Shown here: in pieces, positions 28,070 through 36,258 of the stretch
How positions within the stretch are numbered: the stretch's first letter is position 1
Layout of the letters: each line of letters starts with the position of its first letter
NCBI GenBank assembly: GCA_015068235.1
Contig: SVKY01000002.1
Coordinates: forward strand, 1 to 64,000
Reading direction: 5' to 3'
Length of the DNA: 64,000 nucleotides
Source: Oscillospiraceae bacterium
Lineage (GTDB): Bacteria > Bacillota > Clostridia > Oscillospirales > Oscillospiraceae
Made by a program: the position numbers and the translations under genes
The notes under the pieces: model-generated
Databases searched by the model: none
Told to the model about the DNA's origin: nothing
The model's input: only the letters and a program-made list of their open reading frames with translations

Positions 28070-28726
28070 ATGGAAAGAAAGAATAACATTACGGAATTGG
28101 TTTTCATTTTGGACAGAAGCGGCTCTATGGCAGGCTTGGAAGCTGACACTATCGGCGGTTTCAATGCGATGATCGAAAAGCAGCGCAAGCAAGATGGCGA
28201 ATGCTATGTATCGACGATCCTTTTTGACAACGAAAGCGAGGTGCTGCATGACAGAGTGAGGCTCTCTGAGATCAAGCCGATGACCGACAGAGACTACACC
28301 GTCAGAGGCTGCACTGCGCTGATCGATGCCATCGGCGGTGCGATCCATCATATCGGCAATGTTCACAAGTACGCCCGTGCGGAGGATGTTCCGGCGCATA
28401 CGATGTTTGTTATCACCACGGACGGGATGGAGAATGCCAGTCACCGTTATACGTCCGAGCGTGTGAAGCAGATGATCGAACACGAAAAGGAAAAATACGG
28501 CTGGGAATTTCTGTTCATCGGCGCGAATATCGATGCGGTCGAAACGGCGGCAAGATATGGCATCGGAAGAGATCGAGCGGTGAATTACAAAGCCGACAGA
28601 CAGGGAACGCAGGTGTTGTATGATTCGGTAGCACAGGCGGTTTGCCAAGTGCGAAGAAATGCACCGCTGAGCGATACTTGGAGCGCAAAAATCGATGAGG
28701 ATTACAAGAAAAGAACCAAAGAATAA
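28070..28726 (+). CDS. von Willebrand factor A domain protein
   Basis: ELVFILDRSGSMAGLEADTIGGFN (MIDAS DxSxS); FVITTDGMENAS. Confidence 0.85.
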   Translation: MERKNNITELVFILDRSGSMAGLEADTIGGFNAMIEKQRKQDGECYVSTILFDNESEVLHDRVRLSEIKPMTDRDYTVRGCTALIDAIGGAIHHIGNVHKYARAEDVPAHTMFVITTDGMENASHRYTSERVKQMIEHEKEKYGWEFLFIGANIDAVETAARYGIGRDRAVNYKADRQGTQVLYDSVAQAVCQVRRNAPLSDTWSAKIDEDYKKRTKE

Positions 28727-28772
28727 AGCATAACAAAACGGAGGGAAAACCTCCGTTTTGTTATGCTTTATT
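28722..28772. terminator. Bidirectional intrinsic terminator between convergent genes
   Basis: Perfect 23-bp stem aataaagcataacaaaacggagg / cctccgttttgttatgctttatt. Confidence 0.85.
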
Positions 28773-29186
28773 TTTTAGCTTTTGGTTGATGCGCTTGGCT
28801 TTCTTTCGGATCGAAAGATAGATGAACAGCCAAATGATCGCATAGCCTATCATATAAATGATCGTGAATATTGCGATCGTATCCCACTGACGGGGGAGCC
28901 AATCGTTGAGCAGATAGATGCCCAGATAATCGGCATACAGCACGCCGGCATGAAGGAAGATCGCCCAAATCAGCGGCAAGTTTTCGATGATATAGACAAC
29001 GCTGACACCTGCTGCGATAAATGCCATCAGGGCAGAGCTGATAATACCCACAGAAACCTCTTTCGGGGTTAAGCTAACAATAACGCCTTCAGAGCCTAAA
29101 ATTGCATAGATGATGGCAACCACGATAGGTCCGCATGCGGATGCGATAAGTCCTCTTTTGAAAAATTCTTTCCAAATTTTTTTCAT
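28761..29186 (-). CDS. DUF3021 membrane protein
   Basis: Four hydrophobic segments; paired with LytTR regulator. Confidence 0.7.
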   Translation of the reverse strand: MKKIWKEFFKRGLIASACGPIVVAIIYAILGSEGVIVSLTPKEVSVGIISSALMAFIAAGVSVVYIIENLPLIWAIFLHAGVLYADYLGIYLLNDWLPRQWDTIAIFTIIYMIGYAIIWLFIYLSIRKKAKRINQKLKNKA

Positions 29187-29626
29187 TTTTTGTCAAACCT
29201 CCTTTTGATTGCTGCGAAGCAGCGCCGTGAAACATAATCCTGATAGCCGCATTTGAAGATCGCATCGACTGCGCCATTGAATGATGCGGAAAAGCGCTCC
29301 AAACTGTTTTCGTTCGCAAAGGTCGATTTATTGATCCTGAAAAAGTAGGTGGGAAGAATCTCCTCAAGCTCATAAAGCCTCTGCTTTAAGCGATATCTCT
29401 CGGCGTGATTGTCAATAGCGTAGATCTTGCCGTCTAAAACGGTGATACATTCGATCTGGGAAAATTTCAGCAGCTTTATCTCGTCCTCCGCAAAGCCGTA
29501 TATACGATCGGTGCCTGCGTAATTCAAAACAAGCGCTTCGATCTGCTCGGTCAAAGAAGATCTTTCATGCACCCTCGCAATGATTTCTTCCTCTTCGGTT
29601 TTATCGATGATCAGACGAAATTTCAT
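29183..29626 (-). CDS. LytTR-family DNA-binding regulator
   Basis: QIECITVLDGKIYAIDNHAERYRLKQRLYELEEILPTYFFRINKSTFAN. Confidence 0.8.
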   Translation of the reverse strand: MKFRLIIDKTEEEEIIARVHERSSLTEQIEALVLNYAGTDRIYGFAEDEIKLLKFSQIECITVLDGKIYAIDNHAERYRLKQRLYELEEILPTYFFRINKSTFANENSLERFSASFNGAVDAIFKCGYQDYVSRRCFAAIKRRFDKK

Positions 29627-29776
29627 TGCCTCACCTCCATTTTGTATTGTATCACAAAAAATTCAACTTGTGTAAAAAAATCGTTCAACGGTCATTTTTG
29701 CGCACTAAGCGGTGTTCGGGTTGAGTTTTTTTCAAAGCTATGGTATGATAAAAGAAAACACTGTATGGAGGGGAAT

Positions 29777-31117
29777 ATGCTTCCGAACGGATTTTTAGAG
29801 CGAATGAAGCGCCTGCTGGGGGAGGATTATGAGGATTTTTTGGCATCATATGAACGCCCGAGGAATACGGGGCTGCGAATGAATCCGCTCAAGGGTGAAG
29901 CGCCGAAGCTTTCTTTTTGCGAAGAGCGTGTAGCTTGGGCAGAAAATGGGTACTATTTACAAGTAGAGGCTCGACCGGGGCTGAATCCGCTGCATGATGC
30001 GGGGGTATACTATTTGCAGGAACCGAGTGCTATGGCACCAGCGACCCTGCTCGACGCACAGCCAGGGGAGATCGTTTTGGACCTGTGCGCTGCCCCCGGA
30101 GGGAAAACCACTCAAATCGCTGCGGCAATGTGTTCCGAAGGCTTGCTGATCTGCAACGAGATCCATCCGAAAAGGGCAAAAATTCTTTCGTCAAATATCG
30201 AGCGTATGGGCATTTCCAATGCACTGGTGCTCAATGAGCATCCTGCGAAGTTAGCTGAGCGGTTTCCTTCGTATTTTGACCGAATTTTGGTCGATGCGCC
30301 CTGTTCGGGCGAGGGAATGTTCCGAAAAGAGGATGCAGCGGTGAATGACTGGTCGGAGGAGACGGTAAAAATGTGCGCCGCACGACAGACGGAGATCTTA
30401 AACTCCGCCGCTCAAATGCTTGCGCCCAACGGCAGGCTGGTTTATTCCACCTGCACCTTTGCGCCGGAGGAAAATGAGGGTGTGATCGCACAATTTTTGG
30501 AACATCATCCGGATTTTATCGTCGAAAGAGTAGAAGCACCGTGGTTTTCCTGCGGAAGACCCGATTGGATCGAAGCATCTGCGCAAGGAATCGAGCATAC
30601 ATTCCGCCTGCTTCCGCATAAGCTTCGTGGCGAAGGACATTTTGCCGCCGTGCTTCGGCGTTCGCAGACAGGGCAGAGGCACGAGCCTGCGTTGCAGGAA
30701 ACGGTGGCGCTTCCGCCTGCGATCCGGGAATTTATGCAGCTGAATCAGATTTTTATGCCACAGCAGGCAGTTGCCTTCGGCGATACCTGTTACCTTGCGC
30801 CGAAGGGACTTCCGAAATTGAACGGCATGAAGGTCCTGCGTGTGGGCTTGGAGCTTGGCGAGGTGCGAAAGGGCAGATTTGTGCCTTCGCATGCGTTGGC
30901 GTTGTGGCTCAAAGAATTTCCTAACATGGCGAATTTTGCATCTGACAGTTATGAGATTTCAGCTTATTTGCAAGGACAGACTTTGAATGCAGATTTCCGT
31001 GGTTGGACCTTAGTTTGTGTGGACGGTTATAGTCTCGGCTGGGCAAAGGGCGCTGACGGCGTGCTCAAAAACCACTACCCCAAGGGACTTCGCAGATCAA
31101 ACGCAAAAAATAATTAA
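29777..31117 (+). CDS. RsmF/RsmB-like 16S rRNA (cytosine-C5) methyltransferase
   Basis: VLDLCAAPGGKTTQIA; ILVDAPCSGEGMFRK; LVYSTCTFAPEENEGV. Confidence 0.9.
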   Translation: MLPNGFLERMKRLLGEDYEDFLASYERPRNTGLRMNPLKGEAPKLSFCEERVAWAENGYYLQVEARPGLNPLHDAGVYYLQEPSAMAPATLLDAQPGEIVLDLCAAPGGKTTQIAAAMCSEGLLICNEIHPKRAKILSSNIERMGISNALVLNEHPAKLAERFPSYFDRILVDAPCSGEGMFRKEDAAVNDWSEETVKMCAARQTEILNSAAQMLAPNGRLVYSTCTFAPEENEGVIAQFLEHHPDFIVERVEAPWFSCGRPDWIEASAQGIEHTFRLLPHKLRGEGHFAAVLRRSQTGQRHEPALQETVALPPAIREFMQLNQIFMPQQAVAFGDTCYLAPKGLPKLNGMKVLRVGLELGEVRKGRFVPSHALALWLKEFPNMANFASDSYEISAYLQGQTLNADFRGWTLVCVDGYSLGWAKGADGVLKNHYPKGLRRSNAKNN

Positions 31118-31124
31118 ATCACTT

Positions 31125-31229
31125 CCAAATCCCGATTTATCGCTGAATTTCAAATTTCGAACTGTAGGGGAGGGTCATGACTCTCCCCTACAGTGGTTGA
31201 TACGTTCTGCCCGACAAATCGGAATTTGG
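31125..31229. repeat. MITE-like repeat copy (TIR CCAAATYCCGATTTRTCG)
   Basis: Left ccaaatcccgatttatcg / right cgacaaatcggaatttgg; inner palindrome ctgtaggggagggtcatgactctcccctacag. Confidence 0.75.
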
Positions 31230-31396
31230 TGATCAGTTGCGCTACGGGGGGCAATATGAATTGAAATTTTTGTGGTATTTCTGTTGCTGATTTGTAGTTT
31301 TCTCTTTACAATTCGCAGATTATGTGCTATACTTATGATGCCTTGTTATGGTCAACCGATACATAAGTTTACACTCTGATTTTGAGAGGTTTCTAT

Positions 31397-32689
31397 ATGA
31401 AGCAATATGTCATTCACGGCGGCAAGCCGCTTTCCGGCACTGTCACCATCAGCGGCGCAAAAAATGCTGCAGTTGCGATTCTGCCTGCAACGCTGTTGGT
31501 TGAGGGTGTATGCCGCATCGAGAATGTTCCTGATATTTCAGATGTTCGCCTGCTGCTGGATATTCTGCGCAGCATGGGTGCGAGTAACCGCCGTTTAAGT
31601 CCGAACACCTTGGAGATCGACTGCACACACGCTCGTGACAGCGAGGCTTCCGATGCGTTGGTGCGCCGTATTCGTGCATCGTATTATTTCATTGGCGCCC
31701 AGCTGGGCAGATTTGGTCACGCCAGAGTTGCACTGCCCGGTGGCTGCAATTTCGGTCCTCGACCCATTGATCAGCATATCAAGGGCTTTGAGGCAATCGG
31801 GGCTACGGTCGATGTTTTGAACGGCTATGTCTGCGCCTCTGCTCCCGAAGATGGCTTGATCGGCTCGAGAGTGAATCTCGATATGGTTTCCGTCGGTGCG
31901 ACGATGAACATTATGATCGGAGCAACCTTGGCGATCGGCACGACGGTTATCGAAAATGCTGCCAAGGAGCCGCATATCGTTGACCTTGCCAACTTCCTCA
32001 ATGCGATGGGAGCGAAGATCTCCGGCGCAGGTACGGATATTATCAAGATTCGTGGCGTGCGTGCATTGCATGGCGGCTTCTATTCTATCATTCCCGATCA
32101 GATCGAAGCCGGAACCTATATGGCTGCTGTTGCTGCCGCAGGCGGCGATGTTTTGATCCAAAACGTGATCCCTAAGCACATGGACTGCATTAGCGCAAAG
32201 CTGCGTGAGATGGGTGCTCGTGTGATTGAATACGATGATGCAATTCGTGTGCAGCGGACAAACCGTTTGCGTAAGGCAAATGTCAAGACACTGCCTTATC
32301 CCGGCTTCCCGACGGATATGCAGCCGCAGATCGCCGTGTGTATGGCGCTTGCCAACGGCGTGAGCATCATCACCGAGAGCATTTATGATACCCGTTTCCG
32401 CTACTGTGCGGAGCTCAACCGCATGGGTGCTTCCATCAAGGTTGATACGAAAGTTGCGGTGATCAGCGGCGTTGAGCAGCTGCATGGTTGCACGCTTCAC
32501 GCTTGCGATCTGCGTGCAGGCGCTGCAATGGTGATTGCGGGACTTGCTGCCGACGGCACGACCGTCATTGAGCAGATCGAGTATATCGAGCGTGGCTATG
32601 AGGATATTATCGGCAAGCTGGTCGGACTTGGCGCTTCGATCAAGCGCGTTGATTCACCGGAAGGGTATTGTGCACCCACTGCCGGTTGA
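31397..32689 (+). CDS. murA: UDP-N-acetylglucosamine 1-carboxyvinyltransferase
   Basis: GGKPLSGTVTISGAKNAAVAILPATLL; LPGGCNFGPRPIDQHIKGFEAIGA. Confidence 0.93.
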   Translation: MKQYVIHGGKPLSGTVTISGAKNAAVAILPATLLVEGVCRIENVPDISDVRLLLDILRSMGASNRRLSPNTLEIDCTHARDSEASDALVRRIRASYYFIGAQLGRFGHARVALPGGCNFGPRPIDQHIKGFEAIGATVDVLNGYVCASAPEDGLIGSRVNLDMVSVGATMNIMIGATLAIGTTVIENAAKEPHIVDLANFLNAMGAKISGAGTDIIKIRGVRALHGGFYSIIPDQIEAGTYMAAVAAAGGDVLIQNVIPKHMDCISAKLREMGARVIEYDDAIRVQRTNRLRKANVKTLPYPGFPTDMQPQIAVCMALANGVSIITESIYDTRFRYCAELNRMGASIKVDTKVAVISGVEQLHGCTLHACDLRAGAAMVIAGLAADGTTVIEQIEYIERGYEDIIGKLVGLGASIKRVDSPEGYCAPTAG

Positions 32690-32700
32690 TTGGTAATTTT

Positions 32701-32730
32701 ATAGGCGCATTGCGTTTGCAATGCGCCTAT
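32701..32730 (+). terminator. Intrinsic terminator downstream of murA
   Basis: ataggcgcattgc-gttt-gcaatgcgcctat. Confidence 0.7.
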
Positions 32731-32747
32731 TTGTTGGAGTGTGAGCT

Positions 32748-33383
32748 ATGGATGTATTTGTAACGATCCTTGAAATGATCGGAATCGTCTCCTTTGCAGC
32801 CTCCGGTGCGCTGACTGCAATGAAAAAGCATATGGATCTGTTCGGCGTGATCGTACTGGGACTTGTGCCCTCGATCGGCGGCGGTATCGTGCGTGATCTG
32901 ATCTTGGGCAACACGCCGCCGCTTGCCTTTAGTAACCCTGCTTATACGATCGTTGCAGTCACTACCTCGATCATCATTTTTATCCCTTGGGTGCGGCATC
33001 ATTTGATGCACAAAGAACGGCTCTTTGAGTACAGCTTGTTCTTCATGGACTCCCTCGGCTTGGGCGTTTTCACCGTTATGGGAATCTGGAATGCTTTGGA
33101 GTTTTTACCCGAAAGTGGAAGCTTCCTTTTGGTGTTTGTCGGCGTGATGACCGGTGTCGGCGGCGGTATGATCCGTGATGTGCTGGCAGGTGATATGCCG
33201 TACATATTGGTCAAGCATATTTATGCCTGTGCCTCCATCGTCGGTGCGGTATGTTGTGTGCTGCTGCGTAAGATCATTCCGTTGTATTTGGCGATGCTGA
33301 TCGGCTGCATTCTCGTTTTGACGGTGCGCCTGCTTGCGGCGCATTACCACTGGAATCTTCCCAAAGCTGACGATATCGAATAG
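32748..33383 (+). CDS. Trimeric intracellular cation channel (UPF0126/YicG-like) family protein
   Basis: SFAASGALTAMKKHMDLFGVIVLGLVPSIGGGIVRDLILG; duplicated GGGMIRDVLAGDMPYIL. Confidence 0.85.
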   Translation: MDVFVTILEMIGIVSFAASGALTAMKKHMDLFGVIVLGLVPSIGGGIVRDLILGNTPPLAFSNPAYTIVAVTTSIIIFIPWVRHHLMHKERLFEYSLFFMDSLGLGVFTVMGIWNALEFLPESGSFLLVFVGVMTGVGGGMIRDVLAGDMPYILVKHIYACASIVGAVCCVLLRKIIPLYLAMLIGCILVLTVRLLAAHYHWNLPKADDIE

Positions 33384-33447
33384 TTGTATATTTCCCTGAC
33401 CCCCTGCATAAGCTGTTTTGGACACACAGCAAAGGGGGTTACTTTTT

Positions 33448-33696
33448 ATGAGGGAAAATATCGAACAACGTGCCTGCGATCTTGCTGTGTACATTATAGA
33501 CAATCAATCAACGGTTCGTGCTGCTGCAAAAGAGTTCGGCGTAAGCAAATCTACGGTACATAAGGATTTATCCGAACGATTGCCGCATTATAACCGTGCG
33601 CTTTATCTGCAGGTCAAGGCGGTCTTGGAGCAGAACAAAGCCGAACGCCATATCCGAGGCGGCATGGCAACCCGAAAAAAATACCGCGGAGAATGA
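33448..33696 (+). CDS. spoIIID: Sporulation transcription regulator SpoIIID
   Basis: STVRAAAKEFGVSKSTVHKDLSERLP; RHIRGGMATRKKY. Confidence 0.9.
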   Translation: MRENIEQRACDLAVYIIDNQSTVRAAAKEFGVSKSTVHKDLSERLPHYNRALYLQVKAVLEQNKAERHIRGGMATRKKYRGE

Positions 33697-33702
33697 AAAT
33701 TA

Positions 33703-33740
33703 GGCTGTAAAAACGCTGTCGATCGAGCGTTTTTACAGCC
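33703..33740. terminator. Terminator hairpin after spoIIID
   Basis: ggctgtaaaaacgct-gtcgatcg-agcgtttttacagcc. Confidence 0.7.
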
Positions 33741-33746
33741 TTAAAA

Positions 33747-34061
33747 TTATTTTTTCCAAGCGTCTAATGCCTGTTGATCCAGCGGCTTGAGGGGAAAATA
33801 AAAATCGGTTCCATCCTTCCAAACCGCCTCACGGTAATTCTCGGGGCCATCCAATTCCGTAAAATCACGGAAAATGCAAGGCGGTACGAATGCGCGACCC
33901 AAGGATTCGGCAGACGGATAGGTCTGCTTCAGTCGAAAAACGTGCTCTCTCGAGCGCCATTTGCGCACAAGATCATAGAATACGCCGTCTTCGCTGACAA
34001 CACGGATAAAGCGGTAATCAGAACATAGATTCAGAGTATCGTAATGTATTTTTTCACTCAT
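33747..34061 (-). CDS. Hypothetical protein
   Basis: ORF MSEKIHYDTLNLCSDYRFIRVVSEDG; no assignable domain. Confidence 0.45.
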   Translation of the reverse strand: MSEKIHYDTLNLCSDYRFIRVVSEDGVFYDLVRKWRSREHVFRLKQTYPSAESLGRAFVPPCIFRDFTELDGPENYREAVWKDGTDFYFPLKPLDQQALDAWKK

Positions 34062-34216
34062 TGCAGAGCCCTCCGTTCTTTCTTTCATAAATTGTAATGT
34101 GAATTTTGGAAAAAGTCAATCTTTTGTCGAATGAAATTTGAAGGTTTTGCAATCTGATTCTTTCTGTGGTGAAATCGTGCGGATAGATCAATTATAATTT
34201 ACGGCATATTAACACG

Positions 34217-34240
34217 TCAAATTCCGATTTGTCGGTGAGT
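34217..34240. repeat. Solo end of the MITE-like repeat
   Basis: tcaaattccgatttgtcggtgagt; no matching partner end nearby. Confidence 0.5.
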
Positions 34241-34341
34241 TTGTATGACACCATAACCATGTGTAAGCACTTACTAAACCTTTTTAACGAGAACTGGTAT
34301 AATATATTTGCTGAGCATGCTCGTTCTGTGTGGTAGGACGA

Positions 34342-35568
34342 CTATAGTGGGAAAGTGGATGTGATGCGCAGGGAGTGATCGTGGTCAACAAAGGCTTGGA
34401 TCTTTCCGTTATGTGCAGAAACGATTGCTTTGGCAACAGACAAGCCAATGCCGTAGCCGCCTGTTTGCGAGCTGTGTGAGGCATCGATGCAATAAAAACG
34501 GTCAAACAGCTTAGGCAGGCAATCCTTTTCGATTTGGCTCTGCGTGGTGTTATAAACGGAAAATTGAATGCTGTTGCCCTGCTTTTGCAAAGTGAGGAGA
34601 ATTTGTCCTTTTTCAGGGGAGTATTTTAAGGCGTTGTCCAATAGCAGGCTTACAAGCTGCCGCAAGGATTTCTCGTTTCCTTCAAGTGTGAGCATAGGCT
34701 CAATCTCAAGCGAAAGCGTTTTATGCTGTGCCTGTGCCAAGGTGATAAAGGATTCTGCCGCCTCACTGATAATATCAGAAAGCGGAATGTCAACCTTTGC
34801 CAGCGTTTCTTCGGCTTCTTCCATGCGAGCAAGCTCGACGAGATGGCTCGTAAGCTCGCTGAGTCGATGCGTTTGCTTTTGAATATCGTCTAACCATTCG
34901 TTCGTGCCGTATTCCATTTCCAACACGTCTGTGTCGGCATGGATGATCGTCAGGGGTGTTTTCAATTCATGTCCTGCATCTGTGATGAAGCGTTTTTGTT
35001 TTTCGTAGCTTTCCACAATCGGACGGATGATACGCCCTGAGAAGAAGGCAATCAGTGCAAAAACGACAACAAAGCCGAGAAGCGAAATGATGAGGCTTGC
35101 AAGCAAGAAACGATAGAACGAATCCAGGCTTCGCCCACAATCGAGAAAAATAATGCGTAAATGATCGCCGTCGGGGTGAACGGAAAATCGGTAGTTGTCA
35201 ATAAAACCGGAAGTATCTTCACTGAGAACGACCTCACGAGCGTATTTGATTGCACGCCCCTGATCTACAGAGAAAATTCTGCTGGTTTCGGTTTGGATCA
35301 CACCATCGCTTTTCGTGTCGAGAACGACGGAGAAAAAACGGCTTTCATACGGTGTTTCGGGAGACATATGCCCGGGAGAGGGCTTTTCACCATTGGGCTC
35401 CTTGGGGAATCTGCCGTGATTGTCAGAAAGAATCGTAAGCAGCTCGTCCGCTTCGTGCACGACCTCGACATAGTTTACAATATTGATCGTTGAAATAATG
35501 ACCAGCAGGACAGAGAAAAATGCTGCCATAGAGATCAGAATAAATTTTTTCCGTAACTTCTGAATCAT
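34342..35568 (-). CDS. Sensor histidine kinase
   Basis: DAGHELKTPLTIIHADTDVLE; LVSLLLDNALKYSPEKG; GGYGIGLSVAKAIV. Confidence 0.92.
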   Translation of the reverse strand: MIQKLRKKFILISMAAFFSVLLVIISTINIVNYVEVVHEADELLTILSDNHGRFPKEPNGEKPSPGHMSPETPYESRFFSVVLDTKSDGVIQTETSRIFSVDQGRAIKYAREVVLSEDTSGFIDNYRFSVHPDGDHLRIIFLDCGRSLDSFYRFLLASLIISLLGFVVVFALIAFFSGRIIRPIVESYEKQKRFITDAGHELKTPLTIIHADTDVLEMEYGTNEWLDDIQKQTHRLSELTSHLVELARMEEAEETLAKVDIPLSDIISEAAESFITLAQAQHKTLSLEIEPMLTLEGNEKSLRQLVSLLLDNALKYSPEKGQILLTLQKQGNSIQFSVYNTTQSQIEKDCLPKLFDRFYCIDASHSSQTGGYGIGLSVAKAIVSAHNGKIQAFVDHDHSLRITSTFPL

Positions 35569-36236
35569 ACGACGATCTCCAAGGAATAGCCGGAATTTCG
35601 AGTGGCTTTGATGTGAATGTCAGCATTTAAGGCGGTCAGCTTTTTGCGAAGATAGGAGATGTAGACCCATACAACATTGATCTCAGCTTCCGCATCATAG
35701 CCCCAAACCATTTCCATAAAGCGTTCGGTGGAGACCAAATTCTGCGGATTGCGCATCAAAATCTGCATGATCTGAAATTCCTTGTTTGCAAGCCGAAAGC
35801 TGCCATAGGGCGAGGAAAGCTCAAATGTAGCTTGATCCAGCGCGATATTTCCAAAAGAGAGCTTTGTCTCGCAGGCACGCTGTGTTCTGGTCATGACACG
35901 CAGACGTGCAAGCAGCTCCTTCGTGTCAAAGGGCTTGGTGAGATAGTCGTTTGCGCCGCTGTCCAAGCCCAAAACTTTGTCATCGATCTCGGCTTTGGCG
36001 GTGAGCATTAAAATGGGAATGCCGATGCCGCTTTGCCGCGCCTGCTTCAAGACGGAGATCCCATCTAATTTTGGCATCATGATGTCCAAAATTGCAGCAT
36101 CATAGCTTCCTGATGTGAGATAGCTCAAAGCATCTTCGCCGTTATAGACAGCATCGACGGCGTAGCAGTTTTTTTCCAAAATTTTGACAAGGGCTTTGGC
36201 AAGCGAAAACTCATCTTCTGCCAATAAGATCCGCAT
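35565..36236 (-). CDS. OmpR-family response regulator
   Basis: MRILLAEDEFSLAKAL; AILDIMMPKLDG; C-terminal winged helix. Confidence 0.92.
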   Translation of the reverse strand: MRILLAEDEFSLAKALVKILEKNCYAVDAVYNGEDALSYLTSGSYDAAILDIMMPKLDGISVLKQARQSGIGIPILMLTAKAEIDDKVLGLDSGANDYLTKPFDTKELLARLRVMTRTQRACETKLSFGNIALDQATFELSSPYGSFRLANKEFQIMQILMRNPQNLVSTERFMEMVWGYDAEAEINVVWVYISYLRKKLTALNADIHIKATRNSGYSLEIVV

Positions 36237-36258
36237 GGGATCGCCTCCTATGGTGGTG

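Noticed and set aside
31595-32500. Long antisense ORF (301 aa) opposite murA and similar antisense ORFs (for example opposite acsC, dxs, thrS, tyrS)
   Set aside because: Opposite strongly recognised conserved genes with no domain content; codon-bias shadow ORFs
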